Assembly (NCBI RefSeq): GCF_036203305.1
Contig: NZ_CP108131.1
Location: 4,216,001 to 4,280,000, forward strand
Length of the DNA stretch: 64,000 bases
Origin: Streptomyces sp. NBC_00190
Lineage (GTDB): Bacteria; Actinomycetota; Actinomycetes; Streptomycetales; Streptomycetaceae
Direction of reading: 5' to 3'
Below, piece by piece: positions 30,360 to 38,383 of this stretch. The notes below the pieces were generated by a model. The model was given only the letters and a program-made list of their open reading frames with translations, was not told the origin of the DNA and made no database searches. How positions within the stretch are numbered: position 1 is the first letter of the stretch; each line of letters starts with the position of its first letter. The translations under genes were made by a program, and so were the position numbers.

Positions 30360-31610
30360 TCACGCGGAGACGGGCCGCCCCTCCCGGCCGGCCGCGTCGA
30401 GCAGCAGCTTCGCGGCCACCGTCGCCCCGTCCGTGCGGATCGTCCCGGCCACGGCGGCCGCCCGTGCGCGGGTCTCGGGGGTCAGGGCCGTCTTGAGCGC
30501 GACCGACAGGGACTCGAAGGTCGGGGTCGGGCCGTCGTGCGCCGCACCGATGCCCAGGTCGGCCACGCGGCCGGCCCAGTACGGCTGGTCCGCCATCTGC
30601 GGGACCACCACCTGAGGCGCGCCGGCCCGGGCGGCCGTCGTCGTCGTGCCCGCGCCGCCGTGGTGCACGACGGCGGCCACCCGGCGGAACAGCGCCTGCT
30701 GGTTGACCTCGCCGATGACGAAGCAGTCGTCGGCGTCGTCGATCAGACCCAGTTCGGCCCAGCCGCGCCCGATGAGTACGCGGCGGCCCTGCGCGCGGAC
30801 CGCCTCGATGGCCGCCCGAGCGACGCCCTCCGCGTCACGCACGGGGATGCTGCCGAAGCCCACGTATACGGGCGGTGTTCCGGCGTCCAGGAACGCCTCC
30901 AGAGCGGTCGGCAGCCGGCGTTCGTCCGGCCGGACCCACGCGCCGGTCTGCACCACGTCGAGGTCCGCCGGCTCCTGCCACGGGCTCAGGGCCGGGTCCG
31001 TCGCCAGCCACGGCCGTCCGGTGAGGACGTGGTCGCGGACGTTGTCCACCAGCGGCAGGCCGAGCGATGCCCGGTGGGTGTTGACCGCCTCGCCGAACAG
31101 CATGTTCAGGCTCTCGGTGTTCAGGTCCCACAGCACCCGGTTGTCGGTCTCCTCCGGCGGGAGCGGCCGGCCCGGCCACGCGAGCGGCGGGTGGTGCGGC
31201 GACGGCAGGTAGGTCGGGAAGTAGGCCACGAACGTGTAGGGGATGCCCAGCTTCTCGGCCGCCGCCCGCGCGGCGGCCGCGGCCGGGAGCGAGCCGGTCG
31301 CCACCACCGCGTCACAGCCCTCGGCCACAGCGGCGACCGCGTCGTAGGTCGAGCCGAACAGCGCGGCCGCACGCTGGGGCAGGGTCGCCGCCGTCGGCGG
31401 CGGCGCCGTCCCGGTCACCGCCGCCGTGACCGTCGCCCGCAGCGAGGCGCCGATCGGCGCCAGGGGCAGGCCGACACCGTCGAGGAAGTCCGCGAAGTCC
31501 GGTGGCGCGCACACCCGCACCTCCGCGCCGAGCGCCCGCAGCTGTACCCCGAGCCCCGCCATCGGCTCGATGTCCCCGCGCGACCCGTAGGCCATCAACA
31601 ACACACGCAT
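30360..31610 (-). CDS. GT1-family glycosyltransferase
   Basis: The 416-residue protein starts MRVLLMAYGSRGDIEPMAGL, the acceptor-side signature of macrolide/sterol-type GT-B enzymes. The C-terminal donor domain has VYVGFGSIPV, the helix EAVRAQGRRVLIGRGWAELGL, VIGEVNQQALFRRVAAVVHHGGAGTTTTAARAGAPQVVVPQMADQPYWAGRVADLG. The VHHGGAGTT and PQxxDQPYWA motifs bind the sugar nucleotide. It would glycosylate a small lipophilic acceptor, perhaps for antibiotic inactivation. It ends a run of four genes on the minus strand. Confidence 0.92.
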   Translation of the reverse strand: MRVLLMAYGSRGDIEPMAGLGVQLRALGAEVRVCAPPDFADFLDGVGLPLAPIGASLRATVTAAVTGTAPPPTAATLPQRAAALFGSTYDAVAAVAEGCDAVVATGSLPAAAAARAAAEKLGIPYTFVAYFPTYLPSPHHPPLAWPGRPLPPEETDNRVLWDLNTESLNMLFGEAVNTHRASLGLPLVDNVRDHVLTGRPWLATDPALSPWQEPADLDVVQTGAWVRPDERRLPTALEAFLDAGTPPVYVGFGSIPVRDAEGVARAAIEAVRAQGRRVLIGRGWAELGLIDDADDCFVIGEVNQQALFRRVAAVVHHGGAGTTTTAARAGAPQVVVPQMADQPYWAGRVADLGIGAAHDGPTPTFESLSVALKTALTPETRARAAAVAGTIRTDGATVAAKLLLDAAGREGRPVSA

Positions 31611-31693
31611 GTCACAACTCTCGTTTCCGTAGTGTCCGGGCGGGGCCGTCGTTCCGGCCCGAGGGGTGTTCGGGGGCGGCCCCAGCAGATCCT

Positions 31694-32284
31694 TCAGCTC
31701 CGCTCGCCCGCCGAGGGCGGCACCTTCGAGAAGGTGGTGATGGTAAAGCCGGAGTCGAAGGTTCGCGTGGTGCCCGGGACGAAGCTCGTCGGGGTGAAGG
31801 GGCCGTCGAACAGGGGGATGCCGGATCCGATGACGATGGGGTGCCGCTTGATGATCAGCTCGTCGATCTCGTCGCGCAGGGCGCCCGCCAGTTTGCCGCC
31901 GCCGCACAGCCAGATGTCCATGCCGTCCTGCTCCTTGAGCCCGCGAACGAGCGCGGCGGGGTCGTCGACGACGGTCACCGCCGGATCGGGGCTGATGAGC
32001 GTGCGGGAGACGACGTACTGCTTCAGGTGGGCGTACGGGCTGGTCCACCCCAGCTTCAGGCCCGGGTCGTAGGTGGCGCGGCCCATGATGACCGTGTCGA
32101 ACCGCTGGGCGGCCCGGTCGGCGATGCCCAGCGGCTCACGTGCGGGCGTCGGCATGGTCTCGGGGAAGTCCGCCAGGATCGCGGCGGCTTCCTCGCCCTC
32201 GAAGGGGAGGAAGTCGTACTGGTCTTCGGGACCGGCGATGTAGCCGTCGAGGGTGGCGGAGATGTAGTAGGTCAGCTTGCGCAT
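31694..32284 (-). CDS. Dihydrofolate-reductase-fold (RibD C-terminal) protein
   Basis: The 196-residue protein has the RibD-C/DHFR-like fold: RKLTYYISATLDGYIAGPED at the start, TVIMGRATYDPGLKLGW, KQYVVSRTL, DIWLCGGGKLAGALRDE (nucleotide-binding glycines) and a C-terminal ITTFSKVPP. These stand-alone proteins are NADPH reductases of unknown substrate; the classical DHFR active-site Asp is not evident. ATG 32284 is 50 bases after the upstream GNAT stop. A folate role is not supported. Confidence 0.9.
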   Translation of the reverse strand: MRKLTYYISATLDGYIAGPEDQYDFLPFEGEEAAAILADFPETMPTPAREPLGIADRAAQRFDTVIMGRATYDPGLKLGWTSPYAHLKQYVVSRTLISPDPAVTVVDDPAALVRGLKEQDGMDIWLCGGGKLAGALRDEIDELIIKRHPIVIGSGIPLFDGPFTPTSFVPGTTRTFDSGFTITTFSKVPPSAGERS

Positions 32285-32333
32285 GGGCTCTCGCTTGTTC
32301 GATACAGATGGAGGGTGCGGGTACGGGCACGGA

Positions 32334-33371
32334 TCAGGTCGTGGGCACGTCGAGCTGGAACTCGCGGGTGCGCCGGTAGGAGCGGAAGCCCAACTCCCGG
32401 TTGACCGCGAGCATGTGGACGTTGTCCTCGGCGTTGTCGGTCTCGATCTCGACGACGCCGGGGTGCTCGGCGCGCAGCCGGCGCACCATGGCCGCCTTGA
32501 GCCACAGCCCCAGACCGTGGCCGCGGTGCGCGGGTACGACCGCGGTGTCGTACTGCTGCACCCGGGCCGGCGTTCCCCGGGGGACCAGGATCTCGGTGTA
32601 GCCGGCCATGGCGCCGTCGTCGTGGACGGCGGCGACGGTCAGCAGGGTGTCCCCGCGGTCGGCGATCACCTTGGCCATGGCCCGTACGCGGTCGGCGTCC
32701 CAGTCCACGCTGCCGTAGTCCAGGTCTCCGACGGGCATGTCGTTCATCGCGTTCTTGGCCGTCGCGAAGGCGGCGGCGAGGTCGTCGGGCACCGTGCCGG
32801 TCCAGCCGGTCAGCCGGTAGCCGGGGTGCCCGGTCTCGCCGAGCCGGCGCATCCTGGCCTCGCCCGTCTCATCCGTCCCGTGCGTCTCGTCCATCCCGTC
32901 CATCCCGTCCAGGCGCAGGAGCAGGTGGTCCAGGGTCAGTGCCGGGCGGAAGCTCCACCGTTCGCAGAAGGCTTCGCCCGGGCTTTCGGCGGGAGCCGTG
33001 ACGACCAGGCTGCGCCGGTTGTCGGTGCGGCAGGCCGCCACGACCGCCGACAGCAGGCGGGAGCCGGCTCCCCGGCGCCGGTGCGCGGGGTCGACGTGGA
33101 GTTCCATCTCGGCCAGGTGGTCCCTCCCCGGGGAGGCGAACAGCCGTAGGCCCGCGACGCCGACGGGGACGCCGTCCGCCCCGGTGGCCAGCCAGGTCAG
33201 CCGCCGGCTGTCCAGCGTCGGATTGGTGAGCTGGGCATGGATCTGCCCGGGGTCGGGAGGCGGTACGCCCGGCAGGTCGTGGGCCATCGAGGCGGCGACG
33301 ACCTGGTGCCACGCGGCGGCGTCGGTGATCGAAATACGGTCCAGCGGAGTGAGGAGGACGTGCTCGGACAA
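32334..33371 (-). CDS. Tandem-domain GNAT acetyltransferase
   Basis: About 345 residues. The TTG at 33371 has GGGAG eight bases upstream and begins just before LLTPLDRISITDAAAWHQVV; no ATG/GTG lies closer. Two GNAT domains follow. The first (to about 180) has the acetyl-CoA loop HVDPAHRRRGAGSRLL. The second has VVPAHRGHGLGLWLK and LAVNRELGFRSYRRTREF. The two are linked by MDGMDGMDETHGTDETGEAR, a short acidic repeat. The family resembles mycothiol synthase-like double GNATs, but the substrate is unknown. Confidence 0.8.
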   Translation of the reverse strand: MSEHVLLTPLDRISITDAAAWHQVVAASMAHDLPGVPPPDPGQIHAQLTNPTLDSRRLTWLATGADGVPVGVAGLRLFASPGRDHLAEMELHVDPAHRRRGAGSRLLSAVVAACRTDNRRSLVVTAPAESPGEAFCERWSFRPALTLDHLLLRLDGMDGMDETHGTDETGEARMRRLGETGHPGYRLTGWTGTVPDDLAAAFATAKNAMNDMPVGDLDYGSVDWDADRVRAMAKVIADRGDTLLTVAAVHDDGAMAGYTEILVPRGTPARVQQYDTAVVPAHRGHGLGLWLKAAMVRRLRAEHPGVVEIETDNAEDNVHMLAVNRELGFRSYRRTREFQLDVPTT

Positions 33372-33523
33372 GGCGATGACTCCCGCGGTCGAGTGGGTCG
33401 TACTTCCGGGTGTTGTGAAGGCGGGCTCGGGCCGGTCGGCCGCCACAAGCGCTGTCTGTCGGGTCAGGCCCCCGTTCCGGCCGACGCGTCGCTCTGCGGG
33501 TCGCGGCAGCCGGTGGCAGTGCG

Positions 33524-34165
33524 TCAGAACGCAGTGCCTGGAACCCAGCGGTCCAGGGCGGTGTAAGCCGGCACCCACCGGTCGGTGCAGGCGGCGCGCG
33601 TGGGCGCGGGCAGCGGAGCGAGGAGTTTCTCCACCGTCGGCTCGTCGGCGCCGTCCAGCAGCCACGGCAACAGCACCGGTGCGTCAGGGGCGAGCCGCCG
33701 GGCATGGACCTGGCCGAAGTGGTTCCACTGCTCGGCCGTCAACGCCCGCTGGATCAGCGGCAGAACCGCTTCCTCCTCGTGTCTGAGGTGCCCGGCCAGG
33801 CCGGTGGTCAGCGCGTCCGTCAGGTCGCCCAACCGCAGCGGATCCGCCTGCGGATCGGCCAGCGCCGCGTCGATGGCGTCGATCACCGTGTCGATGGCGG
33901 CGTGTTCGGCCTCCACCGCCTCCAGCAGAGCCAGATCCTCCGGGCGGTCGGCCAGACTGTGGCGCAGCGCCGGCAACAGCGCTTCGTCTTCGGCCGTGTG
34001 GTGGGCGCGTAGAGCCTTTTTGAACAGCTTCCATCCGGCAGCGGTGGCCAGTACATGCCGGGGGTCACGGTCCGCCCGGGTGGTGACCCGGTCCAGATGG
34101 ACCAGTTCCCGGCGCAGGGCGTCATGCATCGCGTACATCGCGGTCGGGTCGATACGGTTGCTCAC
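33524..34165 (-). CDS. Hemerythrin domain protein
   Basis: The 213-residue protein starts at GTG 34165. Helical-bundle metal-ligand motifs are present: AMHDALRREL, RAHHTAEDEALLPAL, AEHAAIDTVIDAI and AGHLRHEEEAVLPLI, matching the H-HxxxE-H-HxxxE di-iron pattern. A C-terminal extension (LPWLLDGADEPTVEKLLAPLP) is typical of a Streptomyces subgroup. Likely a cytoplasmic oxygen, NO or redox sensor or scavenger. It lies close after a small gene on the same strand. Confidence 0.92.
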   Translation of the reverse strand: MSNRIDPTAMYAMHDALRRELVHLDRVTTRADRDPRHVLATAAGWKLFKKALRAHHTAEDEALLPALRHSLADRPEDLALLEAVEAEHAAIDTVIDAIDAALADPQADPLRLGDLTDALTTGLAGHLRHEEEAVLPLIQRALTAEQWNHFGQVHARRLAPDAPVLLPWLLDGADEPTVEKLLAPLPAPTRAACTDRWVPAYTALDRWVPGTAF

Positions 34166-34167
34166 GG

Positions 34168-34371
34168 TCAGATCCAGGACGTGGTGCCGGTCGGCGCACG
34201 GACCACGGCGTCGACACGGTTGAACGGGTCCGTCCTGCCGGTCAACACGGCCCGTGCGAACGGCTGTTGCCCGGCTAAGTGGGGCGACAGGCGCTTCCGC
34301 GGGCGGGGGCTGCCGGTGCCCGTCATCGTGTCCGGCAGTACGAGGGAAGGGTTCTTCGTGCGTGTTTGCAT
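34168..34371 (-). CDS. Small hypothetical protein, 67 aa
   Basis: The frame from ATG 34371 (MQTRTKNPSLVLPDTMTGTG) ends two bases before the hemerythrin GTG, a tight operon-like junction. It is basic, Pro/Arg-rich, and ends VDAVVRAPTGTTSWI. It has no recognisable domain. It diverges from the LysR gene, so it may be the first gene of the LysR-controlled unit. It could also be only a leader segment. Confidence 0.4.
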   Translation of the reverse strand: MQTRTKNPSLVLPDTMTGTGSPRPRKRLSPHLAGQQPFARAVLTGRTDPFNRVDAVVRAPTGTTSWI

Positions 34372-34464
34372 GCCCTCAAGCTTCTTGCGGGCAGCAGCGA
34401 TGATCAATGTAAACTTCCGCGCGGTTCGATAACCGCAGGGTTATCAGGGGGGGCTTGGGAGCCG

Positions 34465-35358
34465 GTGGAGCTGCGAGACATCGAGATCTTCCTGGTGCTG
34501 GCGGAGGAGCTGCATTTCGGCCGGACCGCACAGCGGCTGCACGTTTCCCAGGCGCGCGTCAGTCAGGCGATCAAGAAGCAGGAGCGGCGCATCGGCGCCG
34601 AGCTGTTCACCCGCACCAGCCGCACGGTGCGCCTGACCGAGGTCGGCCGACAGTTCCGCGACGACCTGCAACCGGTCTACGCGGGCCTGCACGATTCCCT
34701 GGAGCGGGCCCAGCTGGCGGCCCGCGGCATCACCGCTCAGCTCCGCGTCAGCCTGATGCCCTTCAACGTCGCCGATCTGCACCCCTACTGGAAGGCGTTC
34801 CGCGCGCGGTATCCGCACTGGGGACTCCAGATCCGTCAGGCAACCTTCACCGATGTGTTCGGCCAGCTCCGAAGCGGTGCCATGGACGTCCTGGTCGTCT
34901 GGCTGCCGGTGGAAGAGCCGGACTTCACCGTCGGGCCGACCCTGTGCACCGACTCCCGGATCCTTGCCGTGGCCGCCGACCACCGGCTCGCGGGACGGGA
35001 CTCGGTGCCACTGGAGCTGCTCGCCGACTTCCCGCACGGCACTGCCCTCGGCCTGCCGGACTACTGGGAGGACAGCTACCTGCCCTTCCACACCCCACGA
35101 GGCCGGCCGATCGAGCGCATCATGTCCGCGGCCTCGGACACCTCCGATGAGCTGATCAGTCACGTCGGCATGGGCGAGATCATCCACACCTTCCCCGGCC
35201 ATGTCACCAGGTACTGGGGCATGTCGAACATCCGATGGCTTCCCCTCCCCGACATGGCCACCATGAACTTCGCCCTGGTCTGGCGGACCGAAGCCGAGAA
35301 CGACCTCATCCGCGCGCTGGCCGACACGGTGCGAGACCTCGGCGTGTTCCGGTTCTGA
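34465..35358 (+). CDS. LysR family transcriptional regulator
   Basis: The 297-residue protein starts at GTG 34465 with GGGAG upstream. The N-terminal helix-turn-helix is VELRDIEIFLVLAEELHFGR and TAQRLHVSQARVSQAIKKQE. A linker helix and a periplasmic-binding-like effector domain follow (LRVSLMPFNVADLHPYWKAF, TDVFGQLRSGAMDVLVVWLP and others). Its promoter region is shared with the divergent small gene and hemerythrin gene, its probable targets. Confidence 0.92.
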   Translation: MELRDIEIFLVLAEELHFGRTAQRLHVSQARVSQAIKKQERRIGAELFTRTSRTVRLTEVGRQFRDDLQPVYAGLHDSLERAQLAARGITAQLRVSLMPFNVADLHPYWKAFRARYPHWGLQIRQATFTDVFGQLRSGAMDVLVVWLPVEEPDFTVGPTLCTDSRILAVAADHRLAGRDSVPLELLADFPHGTALGLPDYWEDSYLPFHTPRGRPIERIMSAASDTSDELISHVGMGEIIHTFPGHVTRYWGMSNIRWLPLPDMATMNFALVWRTEAENDLIRALADTVRDLGVFRF

Positions 35359-35406
35359 CGGCACCTGCGGTGTGAAGCGCCGGGGCGAGAGGCCTGGGCG
35401 ACGACG

Positions 35407-35450
35407 AAGGCCCAGGTCTGTGACCCGGACCTTCTTGTCGGAGCGGATGA
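35407..35450. repeat. Decayed tRNA-Gly att-like site with hairpin
   Basis: AAGGCCCAGGTC-TGT-GACCCGGACCTT is a mutated form of the island hairpin. It is followed by TCTTGTCG and then GAGCGGATGAC, the same 3' end of tRNA-Gly found in the better copies. Homology to the tRNA is lost after about 11 bases. It is best read as the oldest left end of the integration series. Confidence 0.55.
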
Positions 35451-35612
35451 CTACCCGCAGTCGCCCAGGACCGACCCCGAGCCGTCGGGGGTGTGCACAT
35501 GGCCCACAGCATGAACAGCTCGGACGAGCAGCGCCGTGATCACAGTGCCGGGCGTCGTGACCGAACGCTGCCGCGCGGTGTCGTGGAACGCGGCGGCGGT
35601 GGGGGAGGTCAT
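35451..35612 (-). CDS. Short ORF at the att-like site, 53 aa
   Basis: The ATG at 35612 overlaps the MarR stop (TGATG), so translation could be coupled. It encodes MTSPTAAAFHDTARQRSVTT and then VITALLVRAVHAVGHVHTPDGSGSVLGDCG. The stop is in the base directly after the att-like element, so the gene may have been cut by integration. No family is recognised. Confidence 0.35.
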   Translation of the reverse strand: MTSPTAAAFHDTARQRSVTTPGTVITALLVRAVHAVGHVHTPDGSGSVLGDCG

Positions 35613-36118
35613 CACTTGATGGCGGTGTCGCCGAGTGTCTCCAGTACCTGGCGGAGGCCCTCGGCGGTCTTGTCGACCAGGTCGCGGTCCACGTCGGCGA
35701 GCAGCTGTGCGTAGCTCGCCAGATGGTCGGCGAAGGCGGCCCGGGTGACCTCGTGTCCGTGTTCGGTGAGGCGGATCTTGATGGTGCGCCGGTCGTCGCC
35801 ATCGCGTACGCGCTCGACCAGGCCCTTGGCCTCCATCTTGTCGATGCGGTTGGTGATCGCACCGGAGGTCACCATGGATGCCTTGAGGAAGGCCCCGGCG
35901 GTGAGGGTGTAGGGCGGCCCGGAGCGCTGCAGCGTGGTGAGCACGTCGAACTCGCCGTGCTCCACGCCGTGTGCGGCGGCCGATGCCCTGGCGGACTTGT
36001 CGACCACCCGGGCCAGCCGCTGGATCCGCCCGAAGAGCTGCACCGGCCAGAGGTCGTCCACCACGTCGGGGCGTTCCTTGGCCCACTGGCCGATGATCGC
36101 GTCCACGGCATCGCTCAT
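35612..36118 (-). CDS. MarR family transcriptional regulator
   Basis: The 168-residue protein starts at ATG 36118 with GAGAGGAG upstream. It has the MarR winged helix: EHGEFDVLTTLQRSGPPYTL, TAGAFLKASMVTSGAITNRI, DKMEAKGLVERVRDGDDRRTIKIRLTEHGHEV, flanked by dimerisation helices. The divergent nitroreductase gene shares a region with three copies of a TCAACGTTGA-type site, so this protein probably represses both. The ligand could be an electrophile removed by the reductase. Confidence 0.93.
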   Translation of the reverse strand: MSDAVDAIIGQWAKERPDVVDDLWPVQLFGRIQRLARVVDKSARASAAAHGVEHGEFDVLTTLQRSGPPYTLTAGAFLKASMVTSGAITNRIDKMEAKGLVERVRDGDDRRTIKIRLTEHGHEVTRAAFADHLASYAQLLADVDRDLVDKTAEGLRQVLETLGDTAIK

Positions 36119-36145
36119 GGCCGTCACTCCTCTCAATGGACATCT

Positions 36146-36205
36146 TCTCAACGTTAAGACACTTGACGTTGAGAGAGTCGAGCTGCTTTTATTTCAACGT
36201 TGAGA
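36146..36205. promoter_or_regulatory. MarR operators
   Basis: TCTCAACGT (36146) and ACGTTGAGA (36166) form a 9+9 inverted repeat. A compact palindrome TCAACGTTGA lies at 36194-36203 within TTTCAACGTTGAGA. All three half-site sets share the TCTCAACGT core and lie between the divergent MarR and nitroreductase genes, close to the likely promoters. Confidence 0.8.
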
Positions 36206-36236
36206 TTATCAAGACTGAACGACAGGAGCATCCCCG

Positions 36237-36830
36237 ATGTCCGAGCTCGCTCTCCACCCCACCGCCCAGGACCTCCTCTTCCGCCAGGCCCGCACCGCCA
36301 ACACCTTCACCGCCGAGCCGGTGACCGACGAGCAGATGCAGGCGGTCTACGACCTGGTCAAGTACGCCCCGACCGCCTACAACCAGTCGCCGCTGCGGGT
36401 GGTCCTGGTCCGCTCCGACGAGGCCCGCGAGCGGCTCGTGGGCCTCATGGACGAGGGGAACCGGCGCAAGGCGGCGGCCGCGCCGCTGATCGCGGTCCTC
36501 GCCGCCGACAACGAGTTCCACGAGGAGCTCCCCGCACTGCTCCCGCACTTCCCGCAGGCCAAGGACCTCTTCTTCGCCGACCGCCCGGTCCGCGAGGAGT
36601 CCGCGCTGCTCAACGCGACGCTCCAGGCGGCGTACTTCATCCTCGGCGTGCGCGCGGCGGGGCTGGCCGCGGGGCCGATGACCGGCTTCGACTTCCGGGG
36701 TGTGCAGAAGGAGTTCCTGGACGACGACCACACGCCTCTGATGGTCGTGAACATAGGCCGCCCCGGTGCGGACGCCTGGTTCCCGCGCTCGCCGCGGCTC
36801 GCCTACCACGAGGTCGTCACCACGGTCTGA
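36237..36830 (+). CDS. Nitroreductase family protein (RutE/HadB-like malonic semialdehyde reductase type)
   Basis: The 197-residue protein has the RutE-like pattern LLFRQARTANTFTAEPVTDEQMQAVYDLVKYAPTAYNQSPLRVVLV, KDLFFADRPVREESALLNATLQAAYFILGVRAAGLAAGPMTGFD and VVNIGRPG. It binds FMN and reduces a small aldehyde, enone or nitro compound with NAD(P)H. It is directly downstream of the MarR operators, starts after GACAGGAG and is followed by an MFS transporter, so a detoxify-and-export unit is likely. Confidence 0.92.
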   Translation: MSELALHPTAQDLLFRQARTANTFTAEPVTDEQMQAVYDLVKYAPTAYNQSPLRVVLVRSDEARERLVGLMDEGNRRKAAAAPLIAVLAADNEFHEELPALLPHFPQAKDLFFADRPVREESALLNATLQAAYFILGVRAAGLAAGPMTGFDFRGVQKEFLDDDHTPLMVVNIGRPGADAWFPRSPRLAYHEVVTTV

Positions 36831-36925
36831 GCCGCCTGAGCCGCCTGAGCTGCTCGGCCTGCCTGAGCCGTCTTCCCGCCTTCCCCGAGCCCTCCACGCC
36901 GTCCCCTCAGCATCCGGAGCCCGCC

Positions 36926-38164
36926 ATGTCCCTGCTCGCCCGAACCCGCCCCCGCCCCGCTGCGCCGGCGACGGCCGCCGCCACTCCGGCTTCGCGCCAT
37001 GTCCCGTCCGCATGGCTGGCGTTGCTGGCCGCCCCGGTCGCCGCGAGCGCCAACAGCCCGGTCCTGATCCTGCCCGACATGGCCGGCTCGCTCGGCGTCC
37101 GTACGGCCACGGCGACCTGGCTCGTCACGGTCTTCGCCTGGGCCATGGCCGTCGGCACCCCCTTGATGGCGGGCCTGCTGCGCCGCCGCGGCCTGGGCAG
37201 CACGCTCCGGCTGAGCGCGGCCCTGATCGTGGCCGGCGCCGCGGTCGTCGCCGTGGCGCCCTGGCTGCCGCTGGCCATGGCGGGCAGGGCGGCCCAGGCG
37301 GTGGGCGGCGCGGGCCTGGTCACCGCGGCGATGAGCCTGGCGGGTTCGGTACGCCGCATGGGGGTGATCACGGCGGGCTTCGGGGTGCTGGGCGCGGTCG
37401 GACCGCTGCTCGGTTCGGCGATCGCCGGCCCGGCCTCCTGGCGGGTGTCCCTCGCCGTCGGGGCGGTCGCCCTCCTGGCCCTGCCGGCGGTCATGCGCCG
37501 CGCCGACCTGTCCGCACCCGAGCAGACCACCCCCTTCGACGGCCGGGGCGCCGCCCTGCTGGTCCTGACGGCGACGGCCCTGGTACTCATCCCGCGCTAC
37601 CCGCTCCCGGCGGTGGTCGCCTCGCTGCTGACGGCCTTGCTGCTGGCCCTGCACATCCGGTCCCATCCCACCGGCTTCGTCCCCGCAGCGCTGCTGCGCA
37701 CCCGGGCCTTCGCCCTCTCCGCCCTGCTCGCCTGCACCTTCGCGACCTCGTACTTCACGCTGCTCTTCACCATCCCGCAGCTGCTGCGCGACCGCACCGA
37801 CTGGTCGACCTCCACGATCGGCACCGGCCAACTGGTCGCCCTCCTCACGGGCTCCGTGCTCTCCATGGTGCTGGCCGCGGCCTCGGCCCGGCTGAGCCGC
37901 CCGCGGGTCCTGACGATCCTGCTCACGGTCGGAGCGCTGGCCCCGCTCACCGCCGTGCTGACCCCCTGGGCGCCGCTGCTCCTGCTGGTAGCGACGCTGG
38001 CCGTCTTCACGACGAGCGCGGGGCAGGCCACGCTCGCGGTATACGCCACCCAGTCCACTACGCCCACTCAGCGCCCCACGGCGATCGGCCTGTTCAACCT
38101 CTGCTATCAGCTGGGCGGCGCCTTCGGCCCGGCGATCGCAGCTCTGATCACGCTGGGCGGCTGA
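36926..38164 (+). CDS. MFS transporter
   Basis: The 412-residue protein has twelve hydrophobic segments in two halves. The first half contains the loop LRRRGLGSTLRLSAAL (motif A position between helices 2 and 3), and the second half contains RTRAFALSALLACTFATSYFTLLFTIPQLL. The P-A-A-x-x-N-S-P region of helix 1 suggests a Cmx/chloramphenicol-type exporter group. ATG 36926 has CGGAG upstream. It follows the nitroreductase by 95 bases and is probably co-regulated by MarR. Confidence 0.9.
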   Translation: MSLLARTRPRPAAPATAAATPASRHVPSAWLALLAAPVAASANSPVLILPDMAGSLGVRTATATWLVTVFAWAMAVGTPLMAGLLRRRGLGSTLRLSAALIVAGAAVVAVAPWLPLAMAGRAAQAVGGAGLVTAAMSLAGSVRRMGVITAGFGVLGAVGPLLGSAIAGPASWRVSLAVGAVALLALPAVMRRADLSAPEQTTPFDGRGAALLVLTATALVLIPRYPLPAVVASLLTALLLALHIRSHPTGFVPAALLRTRAFALSALLACTFATSYFTLLFTIPQLLRDRTDWSTSTIGTGQLVALLTGSVLSMVLAAASARLSRPRVLTILLTVGALAPLTAVLTPWAPLLLLVATLAVFTTSAGQATLAVYATQSTTPTQRPTAIGLFNLCYQLGGAFGPAIAALITLGG

Positions 38165-38383
38165 CCCGCCGCGTCGCGGTCCCGTCCCACTCCGGTCCCC
38201 AGGCCGGGGCGGGCGGGGCAGCGGCGTTACTCCCGGGGGAGTACGGGAGGATCCGTGAAGCCCGGGGGAGTAGGGGCGATCTCCTGCCCGGGCGTGAGGG
38301 AACGGCCCTTCGGGGGCGGGACGCTGGAGGTGACCGGGCGGGCCATCGGGGCCACCGGGCTGAGTCCATGCGGAGGGCCCGAG

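Noticed and set aside
30360..34165. Secondary-metabolite cluster around the glycosyltransferase and FAD oxidase
   Set aside because: No PKS, NRPS, terpene or RiPP core gene is present nearby; the genes read as separate accessory functions.
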